Assembly (NCBI GenBank): GCA_964019165.1
Contig: OZ025272.1
Location: 12,720,031 to 12,784,030 of the forward strand
From: Mastigias papua
Taxonomy: Eukaryota > Cnidaria > Scyphozoa > Rhizostomeae > Mastigiidae
Length of the DNA: 64,000 nucleotides
Direction: 5' to 3'
Position 1 is the first letter of the stretch; every line of letters begins with the position of its first letter. A program made the translations under genes and the position numbers. The notes beneath the pieces were generated by a model. It was not told the DNA's origin and made no database searches. It saw only the letters and a list, made by a program, of their open reading frames with translations. Positions 45,076 to 58,160 of the stretch are shown piece after piece.

Positions 45076-45367
45076 CACTCGTCGTAAGAGACTGGGAAAT
45101 CCCAGTTATGCATAAGCATGCGTTCACACTTGTCCGTAATTCGCATAAGAATCTGGGACATCGGGGTCATGATATTTTCAAATAGAACTTATTTCTATTT
45201 GACAGGGACGTCGGCGACGGCTTCAAAACACAATGTTCACACTTGTCGTAAAGTACGTAGGAAGCAGGATAGTCTCCAATTTCACTTACTCCTACGACTA
45301 GAGTGAACCAGGCTTAAGAAGTGATTCCATCCTACTTGCTAGATCCATCATTTCTTCTGCACATGCG

Positions 45368-45518
45368 CAGGGACGTAGGAACGGGGGGCCAGAGGGGCCA
45401 TGGCCCCCACATTTGAGCAAACTATGCAAAAGTGCCCCTTTGAAGCCCAAAATGGGCTTGGTAATATGCCCCTTTTAGGACTTGGCCCCCCACTTTTAAG
45501 ATGCTTCCTACGTCCCTG
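45368..45518 (-). mobile_element. hAT-like MITE, copy 2 (8-bp target-site duplication)
   Basis: Begins CAGGGACGTAGGAA and ends TTCCTACGTCCCTG, perfect 14-bp inverted ends. Flanks are CACATGCG (45360-45367) and CACATGCT (45519-45526), a 7/8 match. The interior matches 23508-23668 in reverse orientation (GGGGCCATGGCCCC, AAGTGCCCCTTTGAAGCCCA). Confidence 0.83.
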
Positions 45519-45559
45519 CACATGCTGGGTTATCAGATGCCAAAGCTGCCGGACTAGAA

Positions 45560-46052
45560 CTATATAGTTTTGTCGGACTTATGAGCTTGGTTTTTAACAA
45601 TGGTTTTAAGAGCTTAAATGAATTTGCTCCTCCATATTTACGCAGTTTGTTTGGGGAAAATTCGCAGAGTACCTCATATAGCTTACGCAATACATCAACT
45701 GATCCCAGGTTACCAAAAAAAGTACAGAAAACGGCAAAAAATCTTTTTCGTTTAGAGGTACGAAACTTTGGAACAGCCTCAAAGCTAACTGCAAGCAAGC
45801 AGCCTGCCTTAGCATTTTTAAGCGGCATATTCAGCAATCCAAATGAATGCTGAACTTTTAATTCTTATTTATTTTGACTTCTCATATTGTATTAAAGGCT
45901 GTAACTCTGTTTTTATAGGTACTATTTGTATTAAGATTTTAACTTCTTTCTCAACAATATATTTTTATTTTAGATGGAGGGACCCTTGAAAATCAGCGTT
46001 TTTCCTGAAGGGCCCCCTCCTTAAAGAATTTTGAAATGAAATGAAATGAAAT
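45560..46052 (+). mobile_element. LINE copy D, 3' end with (GAAAT)n tail
   Basis: FNNGFKSLNEFAPPYLRSLF, SYSLRNTSTDPRLPKK and LEVRNFGTASKLTASKQPAL match the C-terminal part of copy C (LNELAPLYLRSLF, STSYRLCNFSTDLRLPKK). The 3' UTR has GGGACCCTTGAAAATCAGCG and GAAGGGCCCCCTCC. The tail is GAAATGAAATGAAATGAAAT at about 46032-46051. It is 5'-truncated. Confidence 0.75.
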
Positions 46053-46762
46053 TGCACCTCCGGATTTTGTTATAACTCGCATTGCTTCGTTTCGTATCTT
46101 TGACAAAATGGCGCCAAATATTCTGAAGGCTGTTTCGACACTCATTACCTCTAATGCCAGTAGAGGGCCAGTAGTCAAAGCACACTCGCTAATTTGATAC
46201 GGAAAAGAAATTAGCGAATACGGAAGCAGTGCACACTATTACATGTGCTGAAGAGGAGGTGGAATGTTAGAGTTTCAGCTTCTTTGCGATCACTTTGGTT
46301 TCTGTCTAAGACCAGCAAAGACTATGTGCACCAGGACCTTTTCGACATTTGACTAGAAATGGTAGGTGATGGCGTCTAGTTTGAATATCATTTTGAGACA
46401 AGAAATTTATCAAAAACTTTACGGAAACACCCCGCAATGTAAATTTTATGAATTGGCCTAAGAAGCGTCTTGGAGTATTAGCTATGGTCATAGAATTAGT
46501 TTTTGACAGGGGTACGAGGATGCACAAGACGAGGACAATAGCAAACTTTCATTAGATAATAGCACACATCTGCCAAGTTCATTATTTCAGTGGACTGGAA
46601 TTGAAATTAATGCAACATATAAAACGAAGTCGCAGTTTGGTCGCCGATTCGACTTGAGGAGTCGAAGATGCGAGTGAAAGTCGACTGGAGTAAAAAGTCG
46701 GTTTTATACGTTGCATTGAAGTCACATTTGATTTACAAATCAAGAGTATTATTCCTGATCCC
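46053..46762. other. Spacer between LINE copies D and E
   Basis: No homology-supported coding sequence or bounded element was found. GTCGACTGGAGTAAAAAGTC and CGATTCGACTTGAGGAGTCG words near 46640-46700 suggest an old dispersed repeat. Confidence 0.3.
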
Positions 46763-47080
46763 TTGAAGCATGTTCGACCCACAAGAAGCTCTAGTCAATC
46801 ACACCCTTTCCAAGTCATACTATCCAATCCACGAACTCTTTCCCACAAATCTTCTTTCATTCCAAGAACTTGTAAAGTTTGGAACACCTTACCTTCCACT
46901 TCCTTTCCTGAATCCTACAACTTATCTTCTTCAACTTATCTTCCTTCAAATCTAACGTCAACAAACTGGATCTCATCTCCCTATCTAATTAACTTTCCTT
47001 TTTCTTTCTTCCTTTGTCAGGGCTTTGTTATAAGCTCTATTGGCCTTTCCCTGACATTACATACTAAAAAAAACCACTTA
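46763..47080 (+). mobile_element. LINE copy E, 3' end of a second non-LTR family
   Basis: The frame from 46763 reads SQSHPFQVILSNPRTLSHKS then SFIPRTCKVWNTLPSTSFPE, a C-terminal signature of Jockey/CR1-type elements that differs from copies A-D. The end is not marked by a GAAAT tail; AAAAAAAACC at 47067 may be the end. Confidence 0.6.
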
Positions 47081-47244
47081 GTTATTTTTGCCTCAGTATT
47101 TCAATTCGACTCGCAATTCGACACGACTGAAATGCGACGTAAAAATCAAGCTTTAGAAAGCACCTATTCTTATAAGCAGACAGCTTATTTATAAACACAT
47201 CAAATGCACCGTAGTAGCTGCATGGACAGGAGGCTTCAAAATGC

Positions 47245-47385
47245 ACAAGGTGCTAATTAGCCAATCATATGGCCAAATAGACGCATTATTTATCATATCA
47301 CGTGCATCCGCATCTGGCTATATATTTCGGTTCATCTTTCGGTCGTCATCCGACGCGCGATGTTTCATACTCTGAAGAGGTTCGG
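47245..47385. mobile_element. Partial copy of the foldback element family
   Basis: AGGTGCTAATTAGCCAATCA, CGCATCTGGCTATATATTTC and TTTCGGTCGTCATC match the right arm of the foldback element at 36717-36830. The left arm is absent. It ends about 55 bp before the first satellite monomer. Confidence 0.72.
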
Positions 47386-47439
47386 GCAATCAATCCAGAA
47401 CAATTCTGAGCCTCACGATGCTTTAAATCTACTTCTATA

Positions 47440-50400
47440 CTCTTGGTAATTTGCCACACCATGACCGGACTTGACATTCCTTAATCTTGATTCCACATTG
47501 ACAGGTGATCAAAATCAGCGATTTTTGGCCAAAACATACAAAGGCTATAACCTTGGTATTTTGCCGAAAAATGACCAACATTGAAATTGATTGATCATGA
47601 TTGCAGATTAAAAAGTGATGAAAATGAGCGATTTGTGGCCAAAAAGTAAGGCTATAACCTTGGTATTTTGCCGACAAATGACCAGAATTGACATTAATTG
47701 ATCTTGATTGCAGATTAAAAAGTGATGAAAATGAGCGAATTTTGGCCAAAAAGTAAGGCTATAACCTTGGTATTTTGCCGAAAAATGACCAAAATTGAAA
47801 TTGATTGATCTTGATTGCAGATTGACAAGTGATGAAAATGAGCGAATTTTGGTCAACAAGTAAGGCTATAACCTTGGTATTTTGCCGAAAAATGACCAAA
47901 ATTGAAATTAATTGATCTTGATTGCAGATTAAAAAGTGATGAAAATGAGCGAATTTTGGCCAACAAGTAAGGCTATAACCTTGGTATTTTGCCGAAAAAT
48001 GACCAAAATTGAAATTGATTGATCATGATTGCAGATTAACAAGTGATGAAAATGAGCGAATTTTGGCCAACAAGTAAGGCTATAACCTTGGTATTTTGCC
48101 GAAAAATGACCAAAATTGAAATTAATTGATCTTGATTGCAGATTAAAAAGTGATGAAAATGAGCGAATTTTGGCCAAAAAGTAAGGCTATACCATTGGTA
48201 TTTTGCCGAAAAATGACCTAAATTGAAATTAATTGACTTTGATTGCAGATTGAAAAGTGATGAAAATGAGCGATTTGTGGCCAAAAAGTAAGGCTATAAC
48301 CTTGGTATTTTGCCGAAAAATGACAAAAATTAAAATTGATTGCTCATGATTGCAGATTAAAAAGTGATGAAAATGAGCGATTTGTGGCCAAAAAGTAAGA
48401 CTATAACCTTGGTATTTTGCCGAAAAATGACCAAAATTGAAATTAATTGATCTTGATTGCAGATTAAAAAGTGATGAAAATGAGCGAATTTTGGCCAAAA
48501 AGTAAGGCTATAGCCTTGGTATTTTGCCGAAACATGACAAAAATTGACATTGATTGACTTTGATTGCAGATTGAAAAGTGATGAAAATGAGCGATTTTTG
48601 GCCAAAAAGTAAGGCTATAACCTTGGTATTTTGCCGAAAAATGACCAAAATTGAAATTGATTGATCTTGATTGCAGATTAAAAAGTGATGAAAATGAGCG
48701 ATTTGTGGCCAAAAAGTAAGGCTATAACCATGGTATTTTGCCGAAAAATGACAAAAATTGAAATTGATTGATCATGATTGCAGATTAAAACGTGATGAAA
48801 ATGAGCGATTTGTGGCCAAAAAGTAAGGCTATAACCTTGGTATTTTGCCGACAAATGACCAAAATTGAACTTGATTGATCTTGATTGCAGATTGAAAAGT
48901 GATGAAAATGAGCGATTTGTGGCCAAAAAGTAAGGCTATAACCTTGGTATTTTGCCGAAAAATGACCAAAATTGACATTGATTGATTTTGATTGCAGATT
49001 GAAAAGTGATGAAAATGAGCGAATTTTGGCCAAAAAGTAAGGCTATAGCCTTGGTATTTTGCCGAGAAATGACAAAAATTAAAATTGATTGCTCATGATT
49101 GCAGATTGAAAAGTGATGAAAATGAGCGATTTGTGGCCAAAAAGTAAGACTATAACCTTGGTATTTTGCCGAAAAATGACCAAAATTGAAATTAATTGAT
49201 CTTGATTGCAGATTAAAAAGTGATGAAAATGAGCGAATTTTGGCCAACAAGTAAGGCTGTAACCTTGGTATTTTGCCGACAAATGACCAAAATTGAAATT
49301 AATTGACTTTGATTGCAGATTGACAAGTGATGAAATTGAGCGATTTTTGGCCAAACAGTAAGGCTATAACCTTGGTATCTTCCCGAAAAATGACAAAAAT
49401 TAAAATTGATTGATCATGACTGCAGATTAAAAAGTGATGAAAATGAGCGATTTGTGGCCAAAAAGTAAGGCTATAACCTTGGTATTTTGCCGAGAAATGA
49501 CCAAAATTGAAATTAATTGATCTTGATTGCAGATTAAAAAGTGATGAAAATGAGCGAATTTTGGCCAACAAGTAAGGCTATAACCTTGGTATTTTGCCGA
49601 AAAATGACCAAAATTGAAATTAATTGACTTTGATTGCAGATTGACAAGTGACGAAATTGAGCGATTTTTGGCCAAACAGTAAGGCTATAGCCTTGGTATC
49701 TTGCCGAAAAATGACCAAAATTAAAGTTGATTGATCATGATTGCAGATTAAAAAGTGATGAAAATGAGCGAATTTTGGCCAAAAAGTAAGGCTATAGCCT
49801 TGGTATTTTGCCGAAAAATGACCAAAATTGACATTGATTGATTTTGATTGCAGATTGAATAGTGATGAAAATGAGCGATTTTTGGCCACAAAGTAAGGCT
49901 ATAACCTTGGTATTTTGCCGAAAAATGACAAAAATTGAAATTAATTGATCTTGATTGCAGATTGAAAAGTGATGAAACTGAGCGATGTTTGGCCAAATAG
50001 TAAGGCTATAACCTTGGTATTTTGCCGAAAAATGACAAAAATTAAAATTGATTGCTCATGATTGCAGATTAAACAGTGATGAAAATGAGCGATTTGTGGC
50101 CAAAAAGTAAGGCTATAACCTTGGTATTTTGCCGAACAATGACCAAAATTGAAATTAATTGATCTTGATTGCAGATTAAAAAGTGATGAAAATGAGCGAT
50201 TTTTGGCCAAACAGTAAGGCTATAGCCTTGGTATCTTGCCGAAAAATGACAAAAATTAAAGTTGATTGATCATGATTGCAGATTAAAAAGTGATGAAAAT
50301 GAGCGAATTTTGGCCAAAAAGTAAGGCTATAGCCTTGGTATTTTGCCGAAAAATGACCACAATTGACATTGATTGATTTTGATTGCAGATTGAATAGTGA

Positions 50401-53400
50401 TGAAAATGAGCGATTTTTGGCCAGAAAGTAAGGCTATAACCTTGGTATTTTGCCGAAAAATGACAAAAATTGAAATTAATTGATCTTGATTGCAGATTGA
50501 AAAGTGATGAAACTGAGCGATGTTTGGCCAAATAGTAAGGCTATAACCTTGGTATTTTGCCGAAAAATGACAAAAATTAAAATTGATTGCTCATGATTGC
50601 AGATTAAACAGTGATGAAAATGAGCGATTTGTGGCCAAAAAGTAAGGCTATAACCTTGGTATTTTGCCGAAAAATGACCAAAATTGAAATTAATTGATCT
50701 TGATTGCAGATTAAAAAGTGATGAAAATGAGCGAAGTTTGGCCAAAAAGTAAGGCTATAGCCTTGGTATTTTGCCGAAACGTGACAAAAATTGACATTGA
50801 TTGACTTTGATTGCAGATTGAAAAGTGATGACAATGAGCGATTTTTGGCCAAAAAGTAAGGCTATAACCTTGGTATTTTGCCGAAAAATGACCAAAACTG
50901 AAATTGATTGTTCTTGATTGCAGATTGAAAAGTGATAAAAATGAGCGATTTGCGGCCAAAAAGTAAGGCTATAACCATGGTATTTTGCCGAAAAATGACA
51001 AAAATTGAAATTGATTGATCATGATTGCAGATTGAAAAGTGATGAAAATGAGCGATTTGTGGCCAAAAAGTAAGGCTATAACCTTGGTATTTTGCCGACA
51101 AATGACGAAAATTGAGATTGATTGATTTTGATTGGAGATTGATAAGTGATGAAAATGAGCGATGTGTGGCCATAAAGTAAGGCTATAACCTTGGTATTTT
51201 GCCGAAAAATGACCAAAATTGAAATTAATTGATCTTGATTGCAGATTGAACAGTGATGAAACTGAGCGATTTGTGGCCAAAACGTAAGGCTAAAACCTTG
51301 GTATTTTTCCGAAAAATGACCAAAATTGAAATTGATTGATTTTGATTACAGATTGAAAAGTGATGAAAATTAGCGATGTTTGGCCAAAAAGTAAGGCTAT
51401 AACCTTGGTATTTTGCCGAGAAATGACCAAAATTGAAATTGATTGATTTTGATTGCAGATTGAAAAGTGATGAAAATGAGCGATTTGTGGCCAAAAAGTA
51501 AGGCTATAACATTTGTATTTTGCCGATAAATGACCAAAATTGAAATTGATTAATTTTGATTGCAGATTGAACAGTGATGAAAACGAGCGATTTGTGGCCA
51601 AAAAGTAAGGCTATAACCTTGGTATTTTGCCGATAAATGACCAAAATTGAAATTGATTGATTTTGATTGCAGATTGAAAAGTGATGAAAATGAGCGATTT
51701 GTGGCCAAAAAGTAAGGCTATAACCTTGATATTTTGCCGATAAATGACCAAAATTGACATTAATTGATCTTGATTGCAGATTGAAAAGTGATGAAAATGA
51801 GCGATGTGTGGCCAAAAAGTAAGGCTATAACCTTGGTATTTTGCCGACAAATGACCAAAATTGAAATTAATTGATCTTGATTGCAGATTGAAAAGTGATG
51901 AAAATGAGCGATTTGTGGCCAAAAAGTAAGGCTATAACCTTTGTATTTTGCCGAAAAATGACCAAAATTGACATTCATTGATTTTGATTGCAGATTGACA
52001 GGTGATGAAAATGAGCGAATTTTGGCCAAAAGGTAAGGCTATAGCCTTGGTATTTTGCCGAAAAATGACCAAAATTGACATTGATTGATTTTGATTCCAG
52101 ATTGAAAAGTGATGAAAATGAGCGATTTGTGGCCAAACAGTAAGGCTATAACCTTGGTAATTTGCCGAAAAATGACCAAAATTGACATTCATTGATTTTG
52201 ATTGCAGATTGAAAAGTGATGAACATGAGCGATTTTTGGCCAAAAAGTAAGGCTATAACCTTGGTATTTTGCCGAAAAATGACCAAAATTGAAATTGATT
52301 GATTTTGATTGCAGATTGAAAAGTGATGAAAATGAGCGATTTTTGGCCAAAAAGTAAGGCTATAACCTTGGTATTTTGCCGAGAATTGACCACAATTGAA
52401 ATTGATTGATTTTGATTGCAGATTGAAAAGTGATGAAAATGAGCGATTTGTGGCCAAAAAGTTAGGCTATAACCTTTGTATTTTGCCGATACATGACCAA
52501 AATTGAAATTGATTAATTTTGATTGCAGATTGAAAAGTGATGAAAATGAGCGATTTGTGGCCAAAAGGTAAGGCTAAAACCTTGGTATTTTTCCGAAAAA
52601 TGACCAAAATTGAAATTGATTGATTTTGATTGCAGATTGAAAAGTGATGAAAATGAGCGATTTTTGGCCAAACAGTAAGGCTATTACCTTGGTATTTTTC
52701 CGAGAAATGACCAAAATTGAAATTGATTGATTTTGATTGCAGATTGACAAGTGATGAAAATGAGCGATTTGTGGCCAAAAAGTAAGGCTATAGCCTTGGT
52801 ATTTTGCCGAAAAATGACCAAAATTGAAATTGATTGACTTTGATTCCAGATTGAAAAGTGATGAAAATGAGCGATTTGTGGCCAAAAAGTAAGGCTATAA
52901 CCTTGGTATTTTGCCGATAAATGACCAAAATTGAAATTGATTGATTTTGATTGCAGATTGAAAAGTGATGAAAATGAGCGATTTGTGGCCAAAAAGTAAG
53001 GCTATAACCTTGATATTTTGCCGATAAATGACCAAAATTGACATTAATTGATCTTGATTGCAGATTGAAAAGTGATGAAAATGAGCGATGTGTGGCCAAA
53101 AAGTAAGGCTATAACCTTGGTATTTTGCCGAAAAATGACCAAAATTGAAATTGATTGATTTTGATTGCAGATTGAAAAGTGATGAAAATGAGCGATTTGT
53201 GGCCAAAAAGTAAGGCTATAACCTTGGTATTTTGCCGAAAAATGACCAAAATTGACATTGATTGATCATGATTGCAGATTGAAAAGTGATGAAAATGAGC
53301 GATTTGTGGCCAAAAAGTAAGGCTATAGCCTTGGTATTTTGCCGAAAAATGACCAAAATTGAAATTGATTGACTTTGATTCCAGATTGAAAAGTGATGAA

Positions 53401-56400
53401 AATGAGCGATTTGTGGCCAAAACGTAAGGCTATAACCTTGGTATTTTGCCGATAAATGACCAAAATTGACATTGATTGATTTTGATTGCAGATTGAAAAG
53501 TGATGAAAATGAGCGATTTGTGGCCGAAAAGTAAGGCTATAACCTTGGTATTTTGCCGAAAAATGACCAAAATTGAAATTGATTGATTTTGATTGCAGAT
53601 TGAAAAGTGATGAAAATGAGCGATGTTTGGCTAAATAGTAAGGCTATAACCTTGGTATTTTGCCGATAAATGACCAAAATTGACATTAATCGATCTTGAT
53701 TGCAGATTGAAAAGTGATGAAAATGAGCGATTTTTGGCCAAAAAGTAAGGCTATAGCCTTGGTATTTTGCCGAAAAATGACAAAAATTGAAATTGATTGA
53801 CTTTGATTCCAGCTTGAAAAGTGATGAAAATGAGCGATTTGTGGCCAAAAAGTAAGGCTATAACCTTGGTATTTTGTCGAAAAATGACCAAAATTGACAT
53901 TGATTGATTTTGATTGCAGATTGAAAAGTGATGAAAATGAGCGATTTGTGGCCAAAAAGTAAGGCTATAACCTTGGTATTTTGCCGAAAAATGACCAAAA
54001 TTGAAATTGATTGATTTTGATTGCAGATTGAAAAGTGATGAAAATGAGCGATGTTTGGCTAAATAGTAAGGCTATAACCTTGGTATTTTGCCGAAAAATG
54101 ACCAAAATTGACATTGATTGATCATGATTGCAGATTGAAAAGTGATGAAAATGAGCGAATTTTGGCCAAAAAGTAAGGCTATAGCCTTGGTATTTTGCCG
54201 AAAAATGACCAAAATTGAAATTGATTAATTTTGATTGCAGATTGAAAAGTGATGAAAATGAGCGATTTTTGGCCAAAAAGTAAGGCTATAACCTTGGTAT
54301 TTTGCCGAGAAATGACCAAAATTGACATTAATCGATCTTGATTGCAGATTGAAAAGTGATGAAAATGAGCGATTTTTGGCCAAAAAGTAAGGCTATAGCC
54401 TTGGTATTTTGCCGAAAAATGACAAAAATTGAAATTGATTGACTTTGATTCCAGCTTGAAAAGTGATGAAAATGAGCGATTTGTGGCCAAAAAGTAAGGC
54501 TATAACCTTGGTATTTTGCCGAAAAATGACCAAAATTGACATTGATTGATTTTGATTGCAGATTGAAAAGTGATGAAAATGAGCGATTTGTGGCCGAAAA
54601 GTAAGGCTATAACCTTGGTATTTTGCCGAAAAATGACCAAAATTGAAATTGATTGATTTTGATTGCAGATTGAAAAGTGATGAAAATGAGCGATGTTTGG
54701 CTAAATAGTAAGGCTATAACCTTGGTATTTTGCCGATAAATGACCAAAATTGACATTAATCGATCTTGATTGCAGATTGAAAAGTGATGAAAATGAGCGA
54801 TTTGTGGCCAAAAAGTAAGGCTATAACCTTGGTATTTTGCCGAAAAATGACCAAAATTGAAATTGATTGCTGTTGATTGCAGATTGAAAAGTGATGAAAA
54901 TGAGCGATTTGTGGCCAAAAAGTAAGGCTATAACCTTGGTATTTAGCCGAAAAATGACCAAAATTGACATTCATTGATTTTGATTGCAGATTGACAGGTG
55001 ATGAAAATGAGCGAATTTTGGCCAAAAAGTAAGGCTATAGCCTTGGTATTTTGCCGAAAAATGACCAAAATTGACATTGATTGATTTTGATTGCAGATTG
55101 AAAAGTGATGAAAATGAGCGATTTGTGGCCAAAAAGTAAGGCTATAACCTTGGTATTTTGCCGAAAAATGACCAAAATTGACATTCATTGATTTTGATTG
55201 CAGATTGAAAAGTGATGAACATGAGCGATTTGTGGCCAAAAAGTAAGGCTATAGCCTTGGTATTTTGCCGAAAAATGACCAAAATTGAAATTGATTAATT
55301 TTGATTGCAGATTGAAAAGTGATGAAAATGAGCGAGTTTTGGCCAAAAAGTAAGGCTATAACCTTGGTATTTTGCCGAGAATTGACCAAAATTGAAATTG
55401 ATTGATTTTGATTGCAGATTGAAAAGTGATGAAAATGAGCGATTTGTGGCCAAAAAGTAAGGCTATAACCTTGGTATTTTGCCGATACATGACCAAAATT
55501 GAAACTGATTAATTTTGATTGCAGATTGAAAAGTGATGAAAATGAGCGATTTGTGGCCAAAAAGTAAGGCTATAACCTTGGTATTTTGCCGAGAAATGAC
55601 AAAAATTGAAATTGATTGATTTTGATTGCAGATTGAAAAGTGATGAAAATGAGCGATTTGTGGCCAAAAAGTAAGGCTATAACCTTGGTATTTTGCCGAA
55701 AAATGACCAAAATTGAAATTGAATGATTTTTATTGCAGATTGAAAAGTGATGAAAATCAGCGATTTTTGGCCAAATAGTAAGGCTATAGCCTTGGTATTT
55801 TGCCAATAAATGACCAAAATTGACATTAATTGATCTTGATTGCAGATTGAAAAGTGATGAAAATGAGCGATTTTTGGCCAAAAAGTAAAGCTATAGCCTT
55901 GGTATTTTGCCGAAAAATGACCAAAATTGAAATTGATTGACTTTGATTGCAGATTGAAAAGTGATGAAAATGAGCGATTTGTGGCCAAAAAGTAAGGCTA
56001 TAACCTTGGTATATTGCCGAAAAATGACCAAAATTGAAATTGATTAATTTTGATTGCAGATTGAAGAGTGATGAAAATTAGCGATTTGTGGCCAAAAAGT
56101 AAGGCTATAACCTTGGTATTTTGCCGAAAAATGACCAAAATTGAAATTGATTGATTTTGATTGCAGATTGAAAAGTGATGAAAATGAGCGATTTGTGGCC
56201 AAAAAGTAAGGCTATAACCTTGGTATTTTGCCGAAAAATGACCAAAATTGAAATTGAATGATTTTGATTGCAGATTGAAAAGTGATGAAAATCAGCGATT
56301 TTTGGCCAAATAGTAAGGCTATAGCCTTGGTATTTTGCCAATAAATGACCAAAATTGACATTAATTGATCTTGATTGCAGATTGAAAAGTGATGAAAATG

Positions 56401-57031
56401 AGCGATTTTTGGCCAAAAAGTAAGGCTATAACCTTGGTATTTTGCCGAAAAATGACCAAAATTGACATTGATTGATCATGATTGCAGATTGAAAAGTGAT
56501 GAAACTGAGCGATTTGTGGCCAAAAAGTAAGGCTATAACCTTGGTATTTTGCCGAAAAATGACCAAACTTGAAATTAATTGATCTTGACTGCAGATAGAA
56601 AAGTGATGAAAATGAGCGATGTTTGGCCAAATAGTAAGGCTATAGCCTTGGTATTTTGCCGATAAATGACCAAAATTGACATTAATTGATCTTGATTGCA
56701 GATTGAAAGGTGATGAAACTGAGCGATTTTTGGCCAAAAAGTAAGGCTATAGCCTTGGTATTTTGCCGAAAAATGACCAAAATTGAAATTGATTGACTTT
56801 GATTCCAGATTGAAAAGTGATGAAAATGAGCGATTTGTGGCCAAAAAGTAAGGCTATAACCTTGGTATTTTGCCGAAAAATGACCAAAATTGAAATTGAT
56901 TGATTTTGATTGCAGATTGAAAAGTGATGAAAATGAGCGATTTGTGGCCAAAAAGTAAGGCTATAACCTTGGTATTTTGCCGAAAAATGACCAAAATTGA
57001 AATTGATTGATTTTGATTGTGGATTGAAAAG
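47440..57031. repeat. 107-bp tandem satellite array, left block (~90 monomers)
   Basis: The monomer runs as AAGTAAGGCTATAACCTTGG, TATTTTGCCGAAAAATGACC, AAAATTGAAATTGATTGATT, TTGATTGCAGATTGAAAAGT, GATGAAAATGAGCGATTTGT, GGCCAAA. Landmarks recur every 107 bp. The first copies (47440-47860) are the most diverged and have small indels, as is usual at array edges. Variants alternate between AACCTTGG/AGCCTTGG, TTGAAATT/TTGACATT and ATTTTGATT/ATCATGATT/ACTTTGATT. A 535-bp (5-monomer) block repeats near 49690-50735. Minus-strand open frames of 82-103 codons are by-products of the period. Function is unknown; a heterochromatic or structural role is possible. Confidence 0.98.
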
Positions 57032-57419
57032 TGTAAAACGATTTATTTAACACAAGTATAATAAACGGTGTATTCTCATAACAACACTCTAAAGATACAC
57101 TTATAATTGACAACTTCGAAACGAGATTTAACTTAAAACGGCTTTCCCAACACGACTGTACATAACTGCAACTATATCACGACTGGGGTTACAAGTACAA
57201 AACGGATATCCCAAGTACAACACACCAATATGACATTGACACGATAACAACTACGAACACTCAAAACAAAGAGATGATGACAGCAACTGTGGAGATGAAT
57301 GGTGCAATAACACAATATGCCGATGGCGAAACAACAAAAGACGGAGCCAATAAAACAAAGGACTAACGATACTCAACAAGACGTGACCAATTGATAACAC
57401 TAAAACTTGTACTCTAACA
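57032..57419 (-). repeat. 3' LTR (minus-strand element)
   Basis: 388 bp, nearly identical to 58161-58548. Differences include AAGTATAAT versus AAGAATAAT near the start and CTTTCCCAAC versus CTTTTCAAAC in the middle. Confidence 0.92.
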
Positions 57420-57436
57420 TCACTCCCTCCTTCAAA
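57420..57436 (-). other. Polypurine tract of the LTR element
   Basis: On the minus strand GAAGGAGGGAGTGA abuts the TG of the 3' LTR. This is the expected place and composition for the plus-strand DNA primer of an LTR retroelement. Confidence 0.65.
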
Positions 57437-57553
57437 AACAAGCCTCCTGGCTTGAATTTTTACAGAGAGTAGTGAAAAAAACTAAATAATAAATGAAACA
57501 GACAATAGACAAGACGTGCTACAACCTAAATAAAAACATTTAAAGCAATCAAA

Positions 57554-58120
57554 CTACGTTATGCCATAATTGTCACTAATTCTTGAAACATTGTCTGAGG
57601 CTTGGTATAAGCGAGGATTTAAACACTCGGCATAAGTATACAAGTTCTGTTTTTGCTGAATTTCCTCTGACGGTACGACCAACGATTCTCTGTTCTTATC
57701 TTCAATGTCTCCTCCCTCATCATTTTCCACAACAACCCGAGTCTGTCGATTCGGTTCCGTTCCAAAGTTTATGTCTCTCTTGTCTAGTTCCGTGGTTATG
57801 TCCTTTAGCTTTTGTACAAGTTCACCGATATCCCGATTGATAGATTCAACCTCAATGGACGCTACTGGAATAGATCTTTGTGGCGGGGATAGGTCCATAG
57901 GAGAGACATGACAGCAAGAATATCTCCTATCCCAGCAGTACTTGGCAACATGGCCGACCCTCAGGCAACAGTAGCATATGGGCCGGCCATCTTCACACCT
58001 ATAGATGTTGGTACGATTCGCAAACGGATATTTCGTTCTCTCTTCAGCCATTCTAACTTTGTCAACCATGGCAGCAACAACTGATATGATACGGTCTTTA
58101 ACATCCTCCACTGAAATCAT
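57554..58120 (-). CDS. Gag-like protein with one CCHC zinc knuckle
   Basis: The 188-residue frame starts MISVEDVKDRIISVVAAMVD. Its zinc knuckle is CYCCLRVGHVAKYC, a C-x2-C-x4-H-x4-C pattern at about residues 49-62, preceded by RTNIYRCEDGRPI. This is the nucleocapsid signature that binds retroelement RNA. The C-terminal half is acidic and predicted helical (ELVQKLKDITTELDKRD). A full capsid domain appears to be missing from the N-terminus, since Gag proteins usually carry ~200 residues before the knuckle. The frame reaches upstream without a stop for at least eight codons (GTPTFRDK), so the true start could lie nearer the LTR. The frame is intact. Confidence 0.7.
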   Translation of the reverse strand: MISVEDVKDRIISVVAAMVDKVRMAEERTKYPFANRTNIYRCEDGRPICYCCLRVGHVAKYCWDRRYSCCHVSPMDLSPPQRSIPVASIEVESINRDIGELVQKLKDITTELDKRDINFGTEPNRQTRVVVENDEGGDIEDKNRESLVVPSEEIQQKQNLYTYAECLNPRLYQASDNVSRISDNYGIT

Positions 58121-58140
58121 CTTGTCTCTGAAGGTAGGAG

Positions 58141-58160
58141 TTCCTCCAACGGGGTACCAA
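58141..58160 (-). other. Primer-binding-site region of the LTR element
   Basis: Read on the minus strand, TTGGTACCCCGTTGGAGGAA follows the end of the 5' LTR (58161). TGG one base from the LTR is the typical start of a site complementary to a tRNA 3' CCA end. The matching tRNA was not determined. Confidence 0.5.
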
